Position numbers and translations under genes: made by a program
Part shown: in pieces, positions 1 to 6,111 of the stretch
Position numbering within the stretch: position 1 is the stretch's first letter
Layout of the letters: the number at the start of each line of letters is the position of its first letter
Source: JBAYNS01 sp041678625
Lineage (GTDB): Bacteria; Patescibacteriota; Gracilibacteria; Peribacterales; Peribacteraceae
Assembly (NCBI GenBank): GCA_041678625.1
Contig: JBAYNS010000017.1
Location: 1 to 15,230 of the forward strand
Reading direction: 5' to 3'
DNA: 15,230 nt
The notes under the pieces: model-generated
What the model saw: only the letters and a program-made list of their open reading frames with translations
Databases searched by the model: none
Told to the model about the DNA's origin: nothing

Positions 1-619
1 TCCCGGCAATCAGTAAATTCGTGGAACGCAGAATGCCATCGAACGTGGATTGACCCGTGCCGTAGTAATTATCCATTAGATGCTTCGTCTTGTTGTCATT
101 GACCGCAATCATCGGACACTTGAGTGCTCCTTCCTTCACCATGGCATACAAGCGAATGATGCCGGTGGTTGTTTCCTCGCACCCGCCAATAATGTTCTCC
201 AGAAGGTGCGGATGCTTGGTGTGAATTTCGGTAACCAGATCGCAGCCGTCATCAATGGTGATCTGCGGTTCTGTTTCAATCACTGCTGTGAGGAATTTGT
301 AGTAATCCTCTGTGCTTTCTCCTTTGTATGCCCAAACAAGCACGTTCTCTTCTGCATCGAGTGCCGCAGCTATGTCATCCTGCGTACTGAGCGGATTGCA
401 CCCGGTGATGGCGACTTTTGCTCCTCCGGCAACAAGCGTACGAATGAGGACACCTGTTTCCTTTGTCACGTGCAATGCCATGCCAATCGTAAGCCCCTTA
501 AAAGGCTTTTCTTTGGCAAAGCGTTCACGAACTTTCATGAGCGCACCCATGCGCCGCTCGGCAATTTCCAGGTTCAGGCGGCCTTGTTGGGCAAGTGCCG
601 GATCTTTGACATAAGACAT
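1..619 (-). CDS. ahcY: S-adenosylhomocysteine hydrolase (adenosylhomocysteinase), N-terminal part
   Basis: Splits S-adenosylhomocysteine into adenosine and homocysteine in the cytosol, removing the product inhibitor of methyltransferases. Reading the minus strand from the ATG at 617-619 gives 206 codons that run off the window's left edge; the family is usually about 410-470 residues, so roughly half is present. Seen directly: GCNPLSTQDDIAAAL, TIDDGCDLV, GGCEETTTGI and NDNKTKHLMDNYYGTGQS, all hallmark blocks of the catalytic domain and the hinge to the NAD domain. The C-terminal NAD-binding half lies outside. It lies 171 nt downstream of the adenosine kinase gene on the same strand, so the two enzymes act in sequence on SAH. 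No Shine-Dalgarno precedes the start; a weak TACGCT lies 9 nt upstream. The leader contains competing hairpins (706-740). Confidence 0.96.
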   Translation of the reverse strand, partial: MSYVKDPALAQQGRLNLEIAERRMGALMKVRERFAKEKPFKGLTIGMALHVTKETGVLIRTLVAGGAKVAITGCNPLSTQDDIAAALDAEENVLVWAYKGESTEDYYKFLTAVIETEPQITIDDGCDLVTEIHTKHPHLLENIIGGCEETTTGIIRLYAMVKEGALKCPMIAVNDNKTKHLMDNYYGTGQSTFDGILRSTNLLIAG

Positions 620-657
620 AGTGCACAGAGCGTAGCCGAAACGCAGAAAAATCCGAA
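620..657 (-). promoter_or_regulatory. Weak candidate promoter for ahcY
   Basis: On the minus strand TTCGGA (652-657) and TACGCT (629-634) are separated by 17 nt, and TACGCT ends 9 nt before the ahcY ATG. Each hexamer matches only three of six consensus positions. The call rests mainly on the same geometry being repeated at other starts in the window. If real, the ahcY transcript would be nearly leaderless and the hairpins at 706-740 would lie upstream of it; if ahcY is read only from the adenosine kinase promoter, they lie in its leader. Confidence 0.3.
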
Positions 658-705
658 GCGCGAAATGGGAGATTTATTACAGAATTATGAAGCTCCACCA
701 ACTTA

Positions 706-740
706 CCTGCGTACTGCCAACACGCAGGAAGTATCCTGCG
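706..740 (-). promoter_or_regulatory. Competing hairpins between adenosine kinase and ahcY (possible RNA switch)
   Basis: Read on the minus strand, three related segments occur in order: CGCAGGA (740-734), TCCTGCGT (729-722) and ACGCAGG (712-706). The middle one pairs perfectly over 7 bp either with the first (4-nt loop) or with the third (9-nt loop), so the two stems exclude each other. This arrangement is typical of attenuators and riboswitch expression platforms. No T-run follows closely, so termination is not obvious. I could not match it to a named SAM or SAH riboswitch. Confidence 0.4.
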
Positions 741-790
741 AATTTGTTACAGCAAAAACGGGGCGTCACAGGATTTGCAGGTCTTTAGTC

Positions 791-1744
791 TCAGCGCAAA
801 TCCGGCGCCTCTTTCTCGTAGAACTGCTCCATTCTTCTGGAAACATCCTCCAGCTTGAGGGAATTCATAAGTGTGCCTTCTTGCTCAACAGCAAACGAGC
901 CCATAGCTGCTCCCAGTCTGCATGCATCCGGAAGATCCCATCCTGCCCCCAATCCTTTGAGCATACCAGCCCGGAATGCATCACCTGCCCCCGTTGGATT
1001 CACCAACTTCACAGGCGAGCAGGCACGGATGGCAGTTGCGCCGTCTTTATTAAAAATAGTGAAGCCGTGATCCCCATCAGTAACAATCAGCGTATCAACG
1101 AGCTTTAGGATGCTGTCTTCGTTGCGCTTCAGAAGATCGAAAAGCCGATTACTCTCATAATCATTTACCACCACAATCGTACTCATACGCACCAATCGTT
1201 CCAATGCATCGGTACCAAAAGCAATGATTTGTTGCCCCGGATCAAAGATGACAGGAACTTTATTTTCATCGCACCATTCCATGGCTGCGACCATGGAACT
1301 TGTATCCCGCGGCCCAACAAGTGCATAGACAATATCCTTCCGGACAGCAGAGAGATCCGGCCAGGCGCGCCCTACATCCGCTCCCGGATGAAAGAAAGCG
1401 ATTTGGCACTCTTCACTATCTGTACCAATAATGGCCGTTGCGGTCACTTTATCTGCAACTTGTTCGATGTAATCCGTTGCCACACCGTGTTTTGTCAGCA
1501 TCTCCAGATACTCTTGCCCGTCATTCCCCACCGATCCAACCAGGAGAGGATCTGCCTGCAAGAGCCGAAGATTCCATGCAACATTCGCCCCTGTTCCGCC
1601 ATGGTGCTTGGCATAATGAGACGAGAAAAAGGAAAGGGAAATATTTTCGAGTGCTTGCGGATCAAGCGCATCTGCAAACAGCCCGTCGTACCCAAGCAGA
1701 ACATCGTATGCAATGGAACCGGTGACAAGGATGCGTTTGCTCAT
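791..1744 (-). CDS. adoK: Adenosine kinase (PfkB family, actinobacterial AdoK type)
   Basis: ATP-dependent phosphorylation of adenosine to AMP in the cytosol, recycling the adenosine released by the neighbouring SAH hydrolase. The 317-residue product has the PfkB layout: GSIAYD at residues 9-14, substrate-binding HHGGTGANVA at 47-56, DPGQQ and NDYE in the middle, and the anion-hole/catalytic NPTGAGDAFRAG at 249-260 with Asp255 as the likely base. From memory of the family, the block order and spacing resemble Mycobacterium tuberculosis AdoK rather than ribokinase. I chose the ATG at 1742-1744 because the family N-terminus begins there; an upstream ATG at 1825 would add 27 residues unlike any kinase. 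There is no Shine-Dalgarno and no close -10 box, so this gene may carry a true leader. Another PfkB sugar kinase remains a lesser possibility. Confidence 0.88.
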   Translation of the reverse strand: MSKRILVTGSIAYDVLLGYDGLFADALDPQALENISLSFFSSHYAKHHGGTGANVAWNLRLLQADPLLVGSVGNDGQEYLEMLTKHGVATDYIEQVADKVTATAIIGTDSEECQIAFFHPGADVGRAWPDLSAVRKDIVYALVGPRDTSSMVAAMEWCDENKVPVIFDPGQQIIAFGTDALERLVRMSTIVVVNDYESNRLFDLLKRNEDSILKLVDTLIVTDGDHGFTIFNKDGATAIRACSPVKLVNPTGAGDAFRAGMLKGLGAGWDLPDACRLGAAMGSFAVEQEGTLMNSLKLEDVSRRMEQFYEKEAPDLR

Positions 1745-1827
1745 ATCCGGACAAATGGTGGCACAAATTCCTAAAAAACACCAGATATACGTTGTGCGGT
1801 ATTTGCCGGAACAAAGCCTCTGCATTC

Positions 1828-1857
1828 ATTATCGCCAGACCACAGTAAAATAGAGAA
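1828..1857 (-). promoter_or_regulatory. Possible adenosine kinase promoter
   Basis: GATAAT on the minus strand (1828-1833), 18 nt downstream of TTCTCT (1852-1857, poor -35 match), in the divergent gap with ugd. Transcription from it would give a leader of roughly 75 nt before the ATG at 1744, unlike the leaderless pattern elsewhere in the window. A second candidate, TATATC, lies closer at about 1784-1789. Both are weak. Confidence 0.22.
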
Positions 1858-1862
1858 TTTTT

Positions 1863-1901
1863 CCGACACAACGGAGGAAGATCCGCTACACTTTTGCTCA
1901 C
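1863..1901 (+). promoter_or_regulatory. ugd promoter, near-leaderless
   Basis: CCGACA (1863-1868), an 18-nt spacer, TACACT (1887-1892), then 9 nt to the ATG at 1902. Initiation about 7 nt past the -10 box would leave a leader of only 0-3 nt. The purine-rich GGAGGAAG (1873-1880) lies inside the spacer, too far upstream to act as a ribosome binding site. The epimerase gene at 3635 has the same geometry. Confidence 0.5.
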
Positions 1902-3209
1902 ATGAAAATAGCGGTGATCGGCACCGGCTACGTTGGTCTTGTCTCTGCCGCATGTTTCGCGGAATTGGGACATGAAGTCTTTGGTGTTGATATCGATGCC
2001 AAGAAAATCGCCAAGTGTAAGAAAGGCGAAAGCCCCATTTACGAACCGGGATTGGAGGAGCTTTTAAGAACAGGGCTCCAAAACGGCAGGCTTTCTTTCA
2101 CGACAGACATTACCGAAGTTCTTCCGGAATCCACTGTGGTTTTCTCTGCTGTGGCAACGCCGCCGGGCGAAGGCTACAAAGCAGATCTACGTGCAGTGTT
2201 CACTGTTGCAGAAACCGTTGCGCAGCATGCAGATCACGATCTGGTCTTTGTGAATAAGTCGACCGTTCCGGTAGGAACGGGAAAGCAGTGTGAGGAGCGC
2301 ATCGCGAAAATCCTCAAAGAACGCGAGGCGGATATCACCATTCCCGTTGTGAGTAATCCGGAATTCCTGCGTGAAGGCATGGCGGTGAATGACACGCTCA
2401 TGCCCGATCGTATTGTTGTCGGCGTGAATCATAACGAGTGGGCGCACGAATTGATGGAGGAACTCTATCGCCCCATCACCCGCGTGGGGAAACCTCTTGT
2501 CTTTATGAACAGAGAGAGTTCGGAGATTGTGAAGTACGCAAGCAACGCTTTCTTGGCGACCAAAATCAGCTTCATTAACATGCTCACGGAACTCACGGAG
2601 AAAACCGGGGCCAATATTCGCGATATTGCCAAAGGTATGGGATTGGATAACCGCATTGGTCCGCGCTTCCTGCATGCCGGAATCGGATATGGAGGAAGCT
2701 GCTTCCCCAAGGATGTAAAAGCTCTACTCGCCACAGCACAGGAAATCGATGTCAGCATGGATATTGTGGAAGCGACTGATCGAATCAATCAGCGGCAACG
2801 GCAGAGATTCTTTAAGCGCATTCTTACAATACTTCCCAAAAAAGCGACTGTTGGTATTTTAGGTCTCGCTTTCAAGCCGAAAACCGATGACATGCGTGAA
2901 GCACCCAGCTTGGATTTGATTCCCGCGCTGGTGGAAGCAGGACACACTGTAAATGTGTACGATCCGGCAGCTATGAATGTAGCAAAACCACTACTCCCAA
3001 AAGATGTTCACTTTATGAAAAACCCATTGGCAGTAGTACAGGATGCCGATGCCATAGCTATACTGACTGAATGGGATGAGTTCCGCGGATTGGATCTCCA
3101 TAAGATTGCCGGAGCCATGAGAGGAACCGATCTCTTTGATGGCCGCAACATCTACGAGGAAGAAGAAGTTCGCGAGGCGGGGCTGCAGTATCATGGAATC
3201 GGCTTATAA
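1902..3209 (+). CDS. ugd: UDP-glucose 6-dehydrogenase
   Basis: Oxidises UDP-glucose to UDP-glucuronate with two NAD+, the entry step to uronic acid sugar nucleotides. The 435-residue product matches the family length. Visible motifs: N-terminal Rossmann GTGYVG (residues 7-12), the ESPIYEPGLEELL substrate-domain block, STVPVGTG, NPEFLREG, and the catalytic GGSCFPKD with Cys267. A C-terminal UDP-binding domain includes GLAFKPKTDDMREAPS. The ATG at 1902 places the usual MKIAVIGTGYVG at the very start. It lies divergently from adenosine kinase and upstream of orf103 and the UDP-glucuronate 4-epimerase on the same strand, so its product is probably used by that epimerase. The distinct paralogue at 11661 is the HexNAc-type enzyme. 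Confidence 0.96.
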   Translation: MKIAVIGTGYVGLVSAACFAELGHEVFGVDIDAKKIAKCKKGESPIYEPGLEELLRTGLQNGRLSFTTDITEVLPESTVVFSAVATPPGEGYKADLRAVFTVAETVAQHADHDLVFVNKSTVPVGTGKQCEERIAKILKEREADITIPVVSNPEFLREGMAVNDTLMPDRIVVGVNHNEWAHELMEELYRPITRVGKPLVFMNRESSEIVKYASNAFLATKISFINMLTELTEKTGANIRDIAKGMGLDNRIGPRFLHAGIGYGGSCFPKDVKALLATAQEIDVSMDIVEATDRINQRQRQRFFKRILTILPKKATVGILGLAFKPKTDDMREAPSLDLIPALVEAGHTVNVYDPAAMNVAKPLLPKDVHFMKNPLAVVQDADAIAILTEWDEFRGLDLHKIAGAMRGTDLFDGRNIYEEEEVREAGLQYHGIGL

Positions 3210-3250
3210 AACCTCCTTCCGAGCTGTATTCGAAGAGATGAAAGAGATTA

Positions 3251-3284
3251 TTGACATAAGACTAAAACAGTTCATAATAGAATT
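3251..3284 (+). promoter_or_regulatory. Near-consensus leaderless promoter of orf103
   Basis: Perfect TTGACA (3251-3256), 16-nt spacer, CATAAT (3273-3278), then 6 nt to the ATG at 3285. It is the best -35/-10 pair in the window. The distance predicts initiation at or beside the A of the ATG, hence a leaderless mRNA. A shifted -10 reading, TAATAG (3275-3280) with an 18-nt spacer, is also possible. Confidence 0.65.
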
Positions 3285-3596
3285 ATGATATGCATAGCTG
3301 CCGAAAAATCTTTGTACATCGACGATGAAATACTGCTCACAGAGCTCACCAAACCAACCTTTGATTTACAAGAATGTCCTCGGGCAGCAGCAGGAGAAAA
3401 CATGGTAACGACAATCATCGCATTTACTGCATCCGGAGCATTAAGCATGCTCCCCTGCAACCAAGCGGGCACATCCGATCAGCCCGATGTGAGTATTCCG
3501 TGCGATGGCTGTAACGCGAACTGCACATTACACATGCAAGTTGGCGGTTTTAAAGAAATACCAGTAAGCATACTGGTAAAACCAACAGTAACTTAA
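3285..3596 (+). CDS. Uncharacterised Cys-rich 103-residue protein
   Basis: I do not recognise this protein. It has six cysteines (3, 31, 58, 73, 76, 80); the last three form a CDGCNANC cluster (CxxCxxxC) followed by TLHM, so metal binding or a disulfide-held loop is possible. A hydrophobic stretch covers about residues 41-57, too short and polar for a confident membrane segment. The start at 3285 is supported by the near-consensus promoter ending 6 nt upstream. An internal ATG at 3402 preceded by AGGAG would give a 65-residue product beginning with the hydrophobic stretch, which would look more like a secreted protein. It sits between ugd and the UDP-glucuronate 4-epimerase on the same strand. 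A palindrome lies in its last codons. Whether it is a real gene is plausible rather than proven. Confidence 0.5.
   Translation: MICIAAEKSLYIDDEILLTELTKPTFDLQECPRAAAGENMVTTIIAFTASGALSMLPCNQAGTSDQPDVSIPCDGCNANCTLHMQVGGFKEIPVSILVKPTVT
3559..3578. repeat. Perfect inverted repeat at the 3' end of orf103
   Basis: TACCAGTA (3559-3566), loop AGCA, TACTGGTA (3571-3578): an 8-bp perfect stem inside the last codons of orf103. On the plus strand it is followed by A-rich sequence, not by T. On the minus strand it is followed by TTTCTTT, terminator-like, but no minus-strand gene ends here. It may be an mRNA 3' stabiliser, an operator for the downstream epimerase, or an antisense terminator. Confidence 0.45.
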
Positions 3597-3634
3597 AGAC
3601 ATATAACCCCCGAAGATGGTACTCTAACCGTAGC
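3596..3634 (+). promoter_or_regulatory. Promoter of the UDP-glucuronate 4-epimerase, near-leaderless
   Basis: AAGACA (3596-3601), 18-nt spacer, TACTCT (3620-3625), 9 nt to the ATG at 3635. The -35 element, spacer length, -10 form (TACnCT) and distance to the start are the same as at ugd, the preceding enzyme of the pathway. No Shine-Dalgarno is present. Confidence 0.45.
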
Positions 3635-4582
3635 ATGAAGATACTTCTTACCGGTGCTGCCGGGTTCATCGGGTTCCATACGGCTAACGCGCTACTTGCG
3701 CGGGGAGATGAGGTTATTGGCTTTGACAACTTCAATCCATATTACGATCCACAATTAAAAGAGGATCGCGCCGCGCAACTGGAAGGAAAGAAGGGGTGGA
3801 AAATGATCCGTGGCGACATTCTGGATCGTGAAGCCTTGAGCAGCGCAATGGCAGGCGCAGATCGTGTATGTCATTTGGCCGCATTGGCCGGCGTGCGCTA
3901 CTCCTTTGAACATCCCGACGAATACGTGGATATCAACATTAAAGGATTCTTCAATGTACTTGACGAAGTACACAAACAGGAAATTCCCGGACTGATTTAC
4001 GCATCATCAAGCTCTGTATATGGAAGCAACAAAGAGCAGCCCAGCAAGGAAGAACACCGAACAGATAGTCAGGAATCACTCTATGGCATGAACAAGAAGG
4101 ATAACGAACTGATGGCGAACACCTATCACCTTACATACGGAACTCCTGTGACAGGACTGCGATTCTTCACGGTGTATGGCGCCTGGGGCAGACCGGATAT
4201 GGCGCTCTTCATTTTTACCGACGCACTGCTGCACGATAAACCGTTGCACATTTTTGGACATGGAAAAATGCAACGTGATTTTACCTTTATTGATGACATC
4301 GTCTCAGGAATAATCGCCTCGATCGACAAAAATTATGACAATGAAATTTTCAATCTTGGTTGCGGCAAACAAGAAGAACTCATGGAATATGTGCGTATGA
4401 TAGAAGTCTCCTGCGCTAAAGAAGCGGTGAAGGAATTTATGCCCATGCAGCCGGGAGACGTAAAAGGAACGGCAGCGGATATTTCCAAGGCACGCAAAAT
4501 GCTCGGATTTGACCCAAAAACACAGATCAAAGATGGAGTCCCAAAGTTTGTGGAGTGGTATCGCGAGTACTACAACATCTAA
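3635..4582 (+). CDS. UDP-glucuronate 4-epimerase (extended SDR)
   Basis: Interconverts UDP-glucuronate and UDP-galacturonate using bound NAD+, in the cytosol. The 315-residue product shows the extended SDR plan: GAAGFIG (residues 7-13), SSSSVYGSN with the catalytic serine, YGMNK (Tyr150, Lys154), and the subfamily signature LRFFTVYGAWGRPDMAL, where most members have GPWGRPDMA. That signature separates it from ordinary GalE. It follows ugd on the same strand, so the pair would supply UDP-GalA from UDP-glucose. ATG at 3635 gives the typical MKILLTGAAG start. It ends 28 nt from the stop of the convergent transferase-GtrA gene, with no obvious terminator between. Confidence 0.92.
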   Translation: MKILLTGAAGFIGFHTANALLARGDEVIGFDNFNPYYDPQLKEDRAAQLEGKKGWKMIRGDILDREALSSAMAGADRVCHLAALAGVRYSFEHPDEYVDINIKGFFNVLDEVHKQEIPGLIYASSSSVYGSNKEQPSKEEHRTDSQESLYGMNKKDNELMANTYHLTYGTPVTGLRFFTVYGAWGRPDMALFIFTDALLHDKPLHIFGHGKMQRDFTFIDDIVSGIIASIDKNYDNEIFNLGCGKQEELMEYVRMIEVSCAKEAVKEFMPMQPGDVKGTAADISKARKMLGFDPKTQIKDGVPKFVEWYREYYNI

Positions 4583-4610
4583 TAAGAATCCACTTCTGAA
4601 TGTTTTAACT

Positions 4611-5702
4611 CTACGCCTTCCACGTAAATACTTTGTTCATCGTGTAATTCCACACGACTCCTACAAATGCACCGATGAAGACGGCCAGAAATTCTGACCA
4701 GCCAAGAGAAAAGAGGAATGTGCTCACGGCCCAGTTGGCGATGGCGCCGAATAAACAGGCAATGTTGAACTTTGCAAAACCGACAAGGGCTGCGCGCCCA
4801 TGCAGACGCTGTTGCGCAAACGTCCAGATATTATTGAGCAGGAAATTGAAGATGATTGCCGTTTCCGTAGCACCCAGTACGGAAGCGGAAAATCCTGCAA
4901 CGGAGAGATCCCCGCTACGCATGATAAACCGTGAGATGGTGTAGTACGCACTTAAGTGAACAAACACTCCTGCCGTACCCACCATGCAATACTTCACAAA
5001 CGTGAGGGGAATCCATCGCCCGAGCGTTACATCGTAGAGATACTCCAAAAATTCAACCTGCACCCTAAAGGAGAGTTTGCTCTCTCCGTGGAGACGTTCC
5101 TGGAATGTGAATGGATGTTCCGTGACTTTGGTGCCTCGCGGAACGCAAACAAGAAGATCCAAGAGGATCTTGAACCCTTTGGGATTGAGCTTTTCCACAA
5201 CCTGCTCAAAGAGCGTGCGTTTAATGGCAAAGAATCCACTCATAGGATCTTGGACTTTCACTTTACAGAGCATCAGTGCCATTTTTGTCGCAACGCGGCT
5301 CACCAGTTGTCGCCGTTCGTCCCATGCACCGACACTCCCCCCTTCTGCATACCGTGAACCAAGTGCGATTCCACTTCCGGATACAACAGCATGATAGAGT
5401 TGAGGAAGGAGTTCCAGATCGTGTTGTCCATCTGCATCCATGACGACAAACACGGACCCCTTTGCTGCAAGGAATCCTTCAATGACTGCTGAAGAAAGTC
5501 CGCGCCGTCCAATGCGTCGAATGACATGAATATCCTGTTTATTCTGCGAGAATTCGAGTGCCACTTTCCACGTTTCATCCGGAGAATCGTCATCGACAAT
5601 AATAATCTCGTGTGCGATATCCTTAAGAACCTCCTCAATTTTTGGTAAAAGCTCTGGAATGTTCTCAGCCTCGTTGTATGTTGGCAGAATCAGAGAAAGC
5701 AT
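4611..5702 (-). CDS. Polyprenyl-phosphate glycosyltransferase fused to a C-terminal GtrA domain
   Basis: Family GT2 enzyme of the dolichyl-phosphate mannosyltransferase (DPM1) type, transferring a sugar from a nucleotide donor to polyprenyl phosphate at the inner face of the membrane. Residues 1-225 hold the GT-A domain: LPTYNEAENIP, VDDDSPDET (36-44), RRGLSSAVIEGF (66-77), the metal-binding DAD (89-91), GSRY, and DPMSGFF (152-158). From about residue 235 to 363 follows a four-helix GtrA domain beginning FVKYCMVGTAG, the type thought to help flip the lipid-linked sugar. The two-domain protein (363 residues) could therefore both charge and translocate the carrier. Start is ATG at 5700-5702, giving MLSLILPTYNEAE. 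No clear -10 or Shine-Dalgarno lies near the start. The sugar specificity, mannose or another, cannot be read from sequence. Confidence 0.92.
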   Translation of the reverse strand: MLSLILPTYNEAENIPELLPKIEEVLKDIAHEIIIVDDDSPDETWKVALEFSQNKQDIHVIRRIGRRGLSSAVIEGFLAAKGSVFVVMDADGQHDLELLPQLYHAVVSGSGIALGSRYAEGGSVGAWDERRQLVSRVATKMALMLCKVKVQDPMSGFFAIKRTLFEQVVEKLNPKGFKILLDLLVCVPRGTKVTEHPFTFQERLHGESKLSFRVQVEFLEYLYDVTLGRWIPLTFVKYCMVGTAGVFVHLSAYYTISRFIMRSGDLSVAGFSASVLGATETAIIFNFLLNNIWTFAQQRLHGRAALVGFAKFNIACLFGAIANWAVSTFLFSLGWSEFLAVFIGAFVGVVWNYTMNKVFTWKA

Positions 5703-5789
5703 GAGAAAGAAGACCTGAAAAAGTGGAAATAGGAAGAAACTGCCTCACAGCATAGGCGCGATTTGTGGAAGGGAAAATCAAATGTCAGG

Positions 5790-5826
5790 TTTTGTATTCT
5801 GCTCTGAAGATTTACAATGCATATTG
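5790..5826 (+). promoter_or_regulatory. Leaderless promoter of the 94-residue membrane protein gene
   Basis: TACAAT (5813-5818, five of six consensus positions) ends 8 nt before the ATG at 5827. A poor -35, TTTTGT (5790-5795), lies 17 nt upstream. The -10 position favours the ATG at 5827 over the upstream ATG at 5782, which has no such element at the right distance. Confidence 0.45.
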
Positions 5827-6111
5827 ATGCGTACCCTCCACACAGTTTTACTCTGCGGTGCATTGGCCCTTCTGGTAAGCGTTCCGTCGCTCATCCTCTT
5901 GCCACACATGGTGCCATTTCTACAACAGCCAGTACGAGCTGCTGCCCCGCTGGCAATCCGGGAGTTAAGAAAACAGGGACTCTGGCTTGTGAATGCAGAA
6001 CTCCAACGCATCGAACAGACAGAAGATGGCGTATGTTTTCATTGGAAATACCGTTATACACAACGAATGAAAACACTGTTGCAATCTGAGTCCTATATCA
6101 CTTGTATCTAA
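5827..6111 (+). CDS. Small single-pass membrane protein, function unknown
   Basis: A 94-residue product with an N-terminal hydrophobic segment at about residues 5-32 and a polar C-terminal part of about 60 residues with RELRKQGLWLVNAEL and DGVCFHWKYRYTQR. There is no lipobox or convincing signal-peptidase site, so a membrane anchor is more likely. I chose ATG 5827 because the TACAAT box lies 8 nt upstream and the hydrophobic segment then starts at once; ATG 5782 would add 15 polar residues. Its stop overlaps the start of the membrane glycosyltransferase as TAATG, so the two are translationally coupled. A small partner or regulator of that transferase is the simplest inference. I recognise no family. 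Confidence 0.6.
   Translation: MRTLHTVLLCGALALLVSVPSLILLPHMVPFLQQPVRAAAPLAIRELRKQGLWLVNAELQRIEQTEDGVCFHWKYRYTQRMKTLLQSESYITCI

Noticed and set aside
620..790. A known SAH or SAM riboswitch ahead of ahcY
   Set aside because: I could not align the segment to a named consensus with confidence; only the competing hairpins are claimed.
80..1108. A 342-codon plus-strand open frame across the ahcY and adoK region
   Set aside because: It lies antisense to two genes with clear family motifs, has no recognisable domain, and its composition is that of an opposite-strand shadow.
1745..1825. Longer adenosine kinase starting at ATG 1825
   Set aside because: The added 27 residues do not resemble the family, and the candidate GATAAT box lies only 2 nt before that ATG, so it could not drive a transcript containing it.
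1873..1880. GGAGGAAG upstream of ugd as a ribosome binding site
   Set aside because: It is over 20 nt from the ATG and lies inside the promoter spacer, so it would not be in the mRNA if initiation is at the -10 box.
3391..3404. Shine-Dalgarno-like AGGAG before ATG 3402 inside orf103
   Set aside because: Taken only as an alternative start: the strong promoter at 3251-3284 points to 3285, and Shine-Dalgarno sites are not used elsewhere in the window.
4583..4610. Bidirectional intrinsic terminator between the convergent genes
   Set aside because: No GC-rich stem with a T-run is present. The same is true of the convergent gaps at 8354-8357 and 12930-12939.
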